Part shown: positions 56,961 through 64,000 of the stretch, in pieces
How positions within the stretch are numbered: position 1 is the stretch's first letter
Layout of the letters: the number at the start of each line of letters is the position of its first letter
NCBI GenBank assembly: GCA_029721435.1
Contig: CM056574.1
Coordinates: forward strand, 71,405,501 to 71,469,500
From: Gymnothorax reevesii
Lineage: Eukaryota; Chordata; Actinopteri; Anguilliformes; Muraenidae
Direction: 5' to 3'
Length of the DNA stretch: 64,000 nt
Position numbers and translations under genes: made by a program
The notes under the pieces: generated by a model
Told to the model about the DNA's origin: nothing
Databases searched by the model: none
Seen by the model: only the letters and a program-made list of their open reading frames with translations

Positions 56961-57257
56961 TTAGACAATTATTTAGCATTTAATTCATTCTCTAAATTTA
57001 GCGTTTAAATCTATTTTACTTTCCCTTACTTTGCTTTACTCCCAGGAGAGGGTTATGGGTTACGCAAGGTAAATTCCACGTAACCTGTTTTCTGGTAAAG
57101 CAGATTTTTCAAATTTTTAGGGCTGCACATAGTAATCATTGCTACTTCCAAATGATCTACTTGTATCCCATAGATCCAATCCCCACAAAGCTAATGAAGG
57201 AGCTCCTGCCCCTTCTTGGTGGTCTAATTTTTCCATTTAATTAATTCTTCACAGATT

Positions 57258-58240
57258 TCAGGTCTTGTTCCCACTACATGTAAGTTGGCAGAAATCAAGC
57301 TGCGACTTAAACTTAATTTGGATCCCACAGTCCTTGCTAATTATAGGCCGATCTCAAACCTCTCATTCTTATCTAAGATCCTTGAAAAATGTGTCACCCA
57401 ACAACTTTGTTCTTTCCTGCCATCTAATAAGGTATATGAGAGTTTTCAGTCTGCCTACAGAAAGCATCATCACACTGAAACAGTTCTCACTGTTGTAATT
57501 AATGATCTACTTCTCTCCATGGATAGTGGCTGCATCTCTGCTCTTGTCGTTGATTTAAGTGCCGTCTTTAGACCATCATATTCTTCTTCATAAGCTAGAA
57601 AAGTCAGTTGGTATTTCTGGACTTGCCCTTTTGTGGTTTATGTCTTATCTGTCTGATAGGCCTCAGTTCGTCCGGGTAAATAACAAATGTTCAGAGTATT
57701 CCAAGGTAAACTTTGGAATACCTCGAGGATCTGTTCTGGGCCCATTGCTTTTTTTCTCAATACATGCTTTCCCTGGGATATCATAAGTAGACATGATGTT
57801 AAATATCATTGGCATGCAGATGACACCCAGCTCTATATATCTTTTAAGGCGGGTGAAACCGATCAGGAAATTAGATTAGATATGTACCTCAAAGCTGAAA
57901 ATTTCTCAGAAAATTCTCTTTCACTAAAACCAGATGACTAAAATGTTGGTACTAGGTCCCCAAGTTTTCTCCCAACTTGGATGATGCTAAAAAAATGGTT
58001 CACGAATTCGTGTCCTCTCACCTGGACCACTGTAATGTCTCACTGTCTGGTTGCACTAGCCCTGCCCTGCAACATCTCCAATTAGAGGAGAATGCTGTCA
58101 CTAGGGTTCTGACTATGACTAAGAAATAAGATCACATTAGCGCAAAAATCATCGCTGACTGCCTGTAACATTTTTGAATTGAGTACAAAATACAACTGCT
58201 AACTTACAAAGCTTTAAAGCCTCTGGAATCTTGTCTTAAC
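57258..58240 (+). pseudogene. L2-like LINE RT fragment
   Basis: Frame pieces read, in order:
- A-N-Y-R-P-I-S-N-L-S-F-L-S-K-I-L-E-K
- F-Q-S-A-Y-R-K-H-H-H-T-E-T
- A-L-V-V-D-L-S-A (motif A)
- [12 protein letters not shown]
- H-A-D-D-T-Q-L-Y, where the usual YADD Tyr is His
- H-L-D-H-C-N-V-S-L-S-G near 58030
This is the motif order of the L2 group within CR1/L2 LINEs. Frameshifts near 57570 and 57780 and several later stops make it inactive. Both 5' and 3' ends are missing. Confidence 0.85.
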
Positions 58241-58259
58241 ATAGTGAAAATTCACAAAT

Positions 58260-60344
58260 TATTTATTTATTTATATTTATTTATTTTATCAAAACCTCCA
58301 ACAAGTGGATAAACAAACATATACAATAAAATGAGGTAAATACGACACATCAATATTCATACAAATTCAAAATGATTTAGTTAAAAGCTTAACGAGAATA
58401 TATTCATTTGACCAAGGTTTTCTATAATTATCTTCTAGAGTAGAAGTAGAGAAAGTAGAGAACGCAGAGAATCGACCAGACCACAAGGAGTATAATGACT
58501 AGACTAAGTATAATAAGTATAATAATATACTTATTATTATTTTAACCGGCACGGTGGCACAGTGGTTAGCACTGCTGCCTCACAGCAAGAAGGTTGTGGG
58601 TTTGAACCCGGCCTAGGGCCTTTCTGTGTGGAGTTTGCATGTTCTCGCCGTGTGGGTGTGGGTTCGCGTGGGTTTTCTCCGGGTACTCCGGTTTCCCCCA
58701 CCCAGAAAACATGCAATATAGGAACACTCCTGTATGGCTGTGTGTGAATGTTTGGTGGCGGTCGGAGGGGCCGTAGGCGCATACTGGCAGCCACGCTTCC
58801 GTCAGTCTGCCCCAGGGCTGTGGCTACAAAAATGTAGTTTACCACCATCAGAGCGTGAATGTGTAAGTGAATGAATAATGTACCCATTGTGAAGTGTCTT
58901 TGAGTGCCCAGAAAGCAGAAAAGCACTATATAAAATTGATGCATTATTATTATTTACAATCAGACTAGAAGGAGAGACACCCATACTAATGACTCGATCA
59001 ATTAAAGTACCAGGTATACGTAAATCCTCAGTAATAAATTTTTCAATAAAATACGTGCATAAATCACGTGTAGGTGAGACATTACTATAAATAGGAGGTA
59101 AAAGAGATAATGTACAATTGTTTGTAACTGGCAGAAAACTGGCAGAATGACTAGATAATGTGACAATAAGATCATATAAGAATACATTAAAATATACCAG
59201 CGAAAGAATGCTGCCCTGCCGGGTACCACCACTGATATTAAAATAAGAATCATTATGTACAACACCATTCCATTTTATAACAACATTAAGACTATAATAC
59301 CATTTACGCATAAACCTCCAGTGAGCATCTGGTATGACATAAATCAATTTAAAGAAAAGGCCGTCGTGCCAGGTTGAGTCGAAGCATTTCTCTGCATCCA
59401 GGCTACATATAGAAATATTTGTACCAGAGTATTTTGCAAAGCACATCAGATCGTTTAACAAATTAATACCATTATACACACCATACCCGGGTCTGAAACC
59501 AAATTGGTTATTGTGAAGAGGAATATCAGTTGGAAATAGAAGTAATTCAAATAATTTAGAAAAAACAGACGATTTAATAATAGGCCTATAGTTTGAGGGA
59601 CTAGAAGGACATAAAGTGGGTTTTTTGAGAACGGGGACCATAACACCAGTGTTAAATATACACGGAACAGAGTTATATGGCAACATCATAGTATAAAATT
59701 CTGCTAGATAATTAGAAAGAATATTAGAAGCCCCGTTGATGAAAAATTCCCCAGTTATGCCATCAATCCCTGGAGCACTGTTCCTCTTCAATCTCTTGAT
59801 ACAGGCTTCTATCTGGCTGGGCGTAATGATCTGTGTCATAACGGTACTCACCAGATTGTCGTACTTCTCTCTCAGGGTACGAGATATGTCATCATGTTCC
59901 CGTGAAAGACGAGCCGCGTCATCATGCATTAAGTTACAAAAATGTCTCTTCAGGTCACCAACATCAATTCTGTTATGAATCGGACTCCTCTTTGACTTCT
60001 TTACTATTCCTTCTTGACACACTATTCCTTTTAAAAAGTTCAAAACTCGTAAGTTTCATTGTTCTTCGTGTAGATGCTCTGTCTGGTGATTTTTCGAAAT
60101 AGTTTTTTCACGTGTTTGTAGCACTTATACACCTCTCCTCCTCTGGGTCGTCCATTGTCGTTCCACAGATGCCACCAGAATCGCTTGGAATCTCTAGCTT
60201 TGGCCACATCCGGGCACCAATATTTCTTCGGCTTAAAACGTCTATTTGGAATAATTCCTGCCTTCTTAGCTGCCTCATATGTAAATATATGTATTAGATG
60301 GGTGGCCTGGTCGTCTATTTTAGTTTGGATTATGCTAGAGGTGT
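58260..60344 (-). pseudogene. LINE RT fragment, internally deleted, carrying a SINE
   Basis: The minus-strand frame from about 60344 to 58956 has R-P-R-G-G-E-V-Y upstream. Then come N-S-A-P-G-I-D-G-I-T, S-N-Y-R-P-I, N-Q-F-G-F-R-P-G, the motif A-like S-L-D-A-E-K-C-F-D-S-T-W and motif B G-G-T-R-Q-G-S-I-L-S. After L-S-S-H-S-A the YADD region is missing. The longest open piece is 60043 to about 58956. The frame then enters a SINE. LINE 3' sequence continues at 58545-58260 and ends in a (TTTA)n-type tail, typical of LINE 3' ends. The clade is not certain. Confidence 0.8.
58546..58955 (+). repeat. tRNA-derived SINE (DANA/HE1-like)
   Basis: The head GGCACGGTGGCACAGTGGTT carries a pol III box A (about 58555-58574), and box B GGGTTTGAACCC lies at 58598-58609. 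It is followed by the conserved body with GTGTGGAGTTTGCATGTTCTC and TCCGGTTTCCCCCACCC. The tail is AAAAGCACTATATAAAATTG then (ATT)n. It lies in the opposite orientation to the LINE it interrupts. Confidence 0.9.
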
Positions 60345-60446
60345 CTTTTTTTTTTTTTTTTTTTTTTTTTAATTTTATTTATCTCGAACAACAACAGCAA
60401 AAACAGAAGATAAGCTACCGTACATAAAAGATAAAAAATAATATAA
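60345..60446 (-). repeat. Poly(A)-tailed 3' end fragment
   Basis: On the minus strand, sequence including GTTGTTGTTCGAGATAAATA ends in an A-run of about 27 (a T-run at 60345-60372 on the plus strand). It looks like the 3' tail of a retroelement abutting the LINE fragment. The source family is not identified. Confidence 0.5.
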
Positions 60447-60447
60447 A

Positions 60448-63400
60448 TTAAAGCTGCAAGCAGCGTTGAAAGGGCCCTCGCACCCCTCATGCACGTTGGG
60501 GTGGCAGCAAGATCTTGATGGGTGCAGGTGTCCGTTCAGAGCCAATGGATACTGCTATACTGTGTGCAATGTGGTTTCCTGAGGGGAGTGCAAAACTTTT
60601 CTGGAGGGCGCTATGATACCATTTTGACATGTCTGTGCGCAAAATCTACAACATGGTAATTATAATACCAGGCTCCATGAATTTTTTCATTTTTGTAAAT
60701 TTTCCAGCAGGTTTTGACCCTCAAATGAGCAATTGTTTTAAAAATGTTATTGGGGGCGCTATACAGCCATTATGCCACACTTAGTGCAAATTGATGGATG
60801 TCATTCAAGAGAATAAGAAAATTATAATTTGTGCAGGGTTTTGCAAGTTCTGGAGTATTCTAAGGCCTTCAAACGTGTGTTCGTAAAATTTGGAAAAATG
60901 CAGGAAATACCTCTTAGCTCACTTCCTGCTTGGTCAAAAATTAAAAAAAAAAATTAACCATTGCTCGGAATGAATAATGCAATGATCACACCAAATTTTG
61001 AGAACATTTAAGGACTTTTATCTTAAAATGGCCGTATCTAGAGGGCGCTGTGGAGCCACTTGGCCACTCCCGATCTACTGTTCGCATATATTTATATTTG
61101 GGAGGATAATTTATTCAAGCTTAGAAAGTTTCAGGCAAATCCCACGAAGTATGTGGGACTAAAATCAACTTCCTCTTTCATGGCAGGACATCGAAATTCG
61201 CCGCAATGCCACGGATACATCATTTGATAAATCCAAAAAAGCTTCGCAATTTAGCATTTGCAACGTCTTTAGAAATTATTCACCAAATTTTAAGTTGATC
61301 GGATAAAATCTCTAGGAGGAGTTCGTTAAAGTACGACACCTGCGAATTGCGAAAAATCTAAAAAAGTTGCAATTTCAATTAAAAATGGCGAACTTCCTGT
61401 TGGGTCTAGGTCATGGCACCTAGAGACTTTTTTTTAGGTCTCAGAATATTCCACATGTCCACCGAAGTTCATACATGTAGGTCAACCACGATGCGAGGGC
61501 TGCTTATTTGAAATTTTCCAGGGGGCGCTATAATGCCATTTTTGCGACGTCCATATGTAAATTTTTGATCAGTGTAATAGGAATGATGGTTTTTAGAATT
61601 GTACAAAATTTTGTGAGTTTTTGAGCATGCTGAGACCCTGAAAAGGGCAATTCTTTTGAAAATCTCATTGGGGGCGCTATAGAGCCATTATGCACATTAA
61701 CTGCCCATTTCTGTCGCAAATTGAAGACAATCAGACAAATATAATTTTTGCAAAGTTTTGCAAGTTTTCGAGTATGCTAAGGCCTTCAAACGTGTGTTCG
61801 TAAAATTTGAAATAACGCAAGAAATGGCTCATAGCTCACTTCCTGTTTGGCCAAAAAATTTCAAAAAAATAACAATAACCCAGAAAATCAAATGTAATGA
61901 TAAGACCAAATTTCATGAACATTCAAGCACTTTTATCTCAACATGGCCGTGTCAAGAGGGCGCTGTGGAGCCACCTGACCACACCCAATCTAATATCAAC
62001 ATATAGTTCTACTTGGAAGTAAACTTTTATGAAGCCTGTAAAGTTTCGCGCAAATCTCACAAAGCACGTGCGCGGAAAACCAACTTCCTGTTTCATGGGG
62101 GAACATCGAAATTCGCCGCAACGCCACGGATACAAAGTTCGATGAATCCAAAAAAGCTTCGCAATTAAACATCGACAAGGTCTTTAGATGTCATACGCGA
62201 AATTTTAAGTTGATTGGATAAAATCTCTAGGTGGAGTTCGTTAAAGTACGACGCCTGTGAATGGCAAAAAATTTAAAAAATTTGCAAATTATATTAAAAA
62301 TGGCGGACTTCCTGTTGAGTCTAGGTGATGGCACAGAGAATTTTTTTTAGGTCTTGGCATAGTACACATGTCCACCGAATTTTGTACATGTAGGTTAAAC
62401 ACGCTGCGAGGGCTGCTTCATTGAAATTTTCTAGGTGGCGCTGTAATGCAATTTTGCCACATCCATCTGTAATCCCTATATCCTAGTAAAGAGTATGACC
62501 AGCTTAATATGTTTGCAAAGTCTTGCGAGTTTTCGAGCATGCTGATGCCCTCAAAAATGCAATTATGTATTAGGGGGCGCTATAGAGCTACCATGTCTTA
62601 GCCACTGCCAAATGAGATAGGGAATCAAAGAACTTAATATTTTTATTCAATAAGCCAAGTTTGGTCTGTTTTCGAGTATTATAAAGCCCTCAAAAATGTG
62701 TTCGTAAAATCTGAAAAAACGCAGGAAATGGCTCATAGCTCACTTCCTGTAGGGCAAAAAAATTTCAAAAAACTTCAAAAAAACATCAAAAATTTATGAT
62801 GACTACTATCACCCTATAAAATTTCATTAGAATCCGAGCAAGTGCGTTCCAAAATGGCCGCGTGTTTGGTGGCGCAATAGAGCCACCGGGGCATGTCCAA
62901 GCACAAAAATAATAATACTTTGCAATTTTCACCACGACTGACGTGTGGGCAAATTTTTGTGAGTTTTCGTGCATGGCAAAGCCCTCAAAAATGCGTTCTC
63001 GCAGCAGAATAAAAAGAAGAAGAAGAAGAAGAAGAAGAAGAAGAAAAATTAAAGCTGCAAGCAGCGTTAAAAGGGCCCTCGCCCCCCCTGTGCACATTGG
63101 GGTGGCAGCAAGATCTTGATGGCTGCAGGTGTCCATTCAGAGCCATTGGACACAGCTGGACCGCGTACAATGTGGTTTCCTGATGGGAGTGCAAAAATTT
63201 TCTGGAGGGCGCTATGATACCATTTTGACTTGCCTGTGCACAAAATCTACAACACAGTAATCGTAATACAGGGCTCCATGAGTGTTTCGATTTTTGTAAA
63301 TTTTCCAGCATGTTTAGACTTTCAAAAGAGCAATTCTTTTATAAATATTATTGGGGGCGCTATAGAGCCATTATGTCCCATTTAGTGCCAATTGATGGAT

Positions 63401-64000
63401 GAAATGAAGAGAATAAGACAGTTCTAATTTTTGGATGGTTTTGCAAGTTTTGGAGCATTCTAAGGCCTTAAAACGTATGTTCGTAAAATTTGGAAAAACG
63501 CAGGAAATAGCTCATAGCTCACTTCCTGTTTGGCAAAAAAATTTCAAAAAATTTAAAATTGCGGAGAATGACTAATGCAATGATCATACCAAATTTCATG
63601 AACTTTCAAGCACTTTTATCTGAACATGGCCATATCTAGAGGGCGCTGTGGAGCCACCTGGTACCTCTCGATATAAAATAAGTATATATCTATACTTGGG
63701 CGGACAATTTTATCAAGCTTGGAAAGTTTCAGGCAAATCCCACAAAGTATGTGGAATTGAAAGCAACTTCCTGTTTCATGGCAGGACATCAAAATTCGCC
63801 GTGACGCCACAGATGCATCGTTCGATGAAATCAAAAAACTTCGCAATTTAACGTCAGCAAGGTTTTTAGATATTATATGCCAAATTTTTAGTTGATCGGG
63901 TAAAATCTCTAGGAGGAGTTCGTTAAAGTACGACACCTGTGAATGGCAAAAAAAATTTTAAAAAGTTGCAATTTCAATTAAAAATGGCAGCTTTCCTGTT
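60448..64000 (+). repeat. Higher-order repeat array 2 (one full unit, one cut by the window end)
   Basis: Same family and orientation as the array at 42508. Units begin at 60448 and 63049. The first is 2601 bp with three sub-repeats (GCAGGAAAT-type blocks at 60900, 61818 and 62719) and an AAG tract at 63015-63045. The second begins with the same TTAAAGCTGCAAGCAGCG, has its first block at 63500, and runs off the window. Confidence 0.92.

Noticed and set aside
58546..58620. Possible tRNA gene (box A and box B)
   Set aside because: The sequence continues into the conserved SINE body and tail and lacks an acceptor stem pairing, so it is a tRNA-derived SINE head.
58802..58955. C-terminal extension of the 413-codon LINE frame
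   Set aside because: That stretch is read through the antisense of the SINE and does not belong to the LINE protein.

Overview
The window is a vertebrate nuclear sequence, almost certainly from a teleost fish. It has no bacterial-style dense coding. It carries Gmr1-like LTR retrotransposons, fish-type Tc1/mariner elements, CR1- and L2-like LINEs, a tRNA-derived DANA/HE1-like SINE, hAT-type non-autonomous DNA transposons and large arrays of a non-coding repeat. I see no complete host gene. The best host-gene hint is a pair of short minus-strand exons near 40.5-40.8 kb that read as part of a HARE-HTH-like domain.

Layout. 1-7.5 kb: mostly unassigned sequence with a solo LTR (3678-4136), an exon-like segment present twice in opposite orientation, a direct duplication and a strong 43-bp-arm hairpin. 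7.5-13.45 kb: element A, a decayed full-length Gmr1-like retrotransposon with 4-bp target-site duplications. 13.7-16.85 kb: a minus-strand CR1-like LINE interrupted by a Tc1 element. 18.3-18.7 kb: Tc1 remnant. 19.75-30.15 kb: element B, a second, younger copy of A's family, split by element C (25025-29383). C is a very young, RT-less relative with near-identical LTRs and one open 957-codon frame. 30.7-37.8 kb: two copies of a non-autonomous hAT element in opposite orientation. The first contains a LINE and a Tc1 insertion; the second serves as an empty-site reference. 38.6-40.5 kb: Tc1/mariner remnants. 40.5-42.2 kb: the HARE-HTH-like exons and a degenerate minisatellite. 42.5-51.05 kb and 60.45-64.0 kb: same-orientation arrays of a 2.2-3.6 kb repeat, itself built of about 910-bp sub-repeats. 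51.2-52.1 kb: a 146-bp minisatellite carrying AGGTCA direct repeats. 53.7-54.1 kb: a 169-bp tandem repeat. 55.5-60.4 kb: CR1-, L2- and other LINE fragments with a SINE inserted in one.

Elements A and B encode Gag, protease, integrase, reverse transcriptase and RNase H in that order. Integrase precedes RT, which is the unusual copia-like order known for the Gmr1 group of Ty3/gypsy elements. Element C keeps LTRs, a primer-binding site complementary to the tRNA-Pro 3' end, Gag, protease and the distal part of integrase. It lacks RT and RNase H, so it would need a partner to move, yet its LTRs differ at only a handful of positions. Clean 4-bp (Gmr1-like), 8-bp (hAT) and TA (Tc1) target duplications let the order of insertions be read directly from the sequence.
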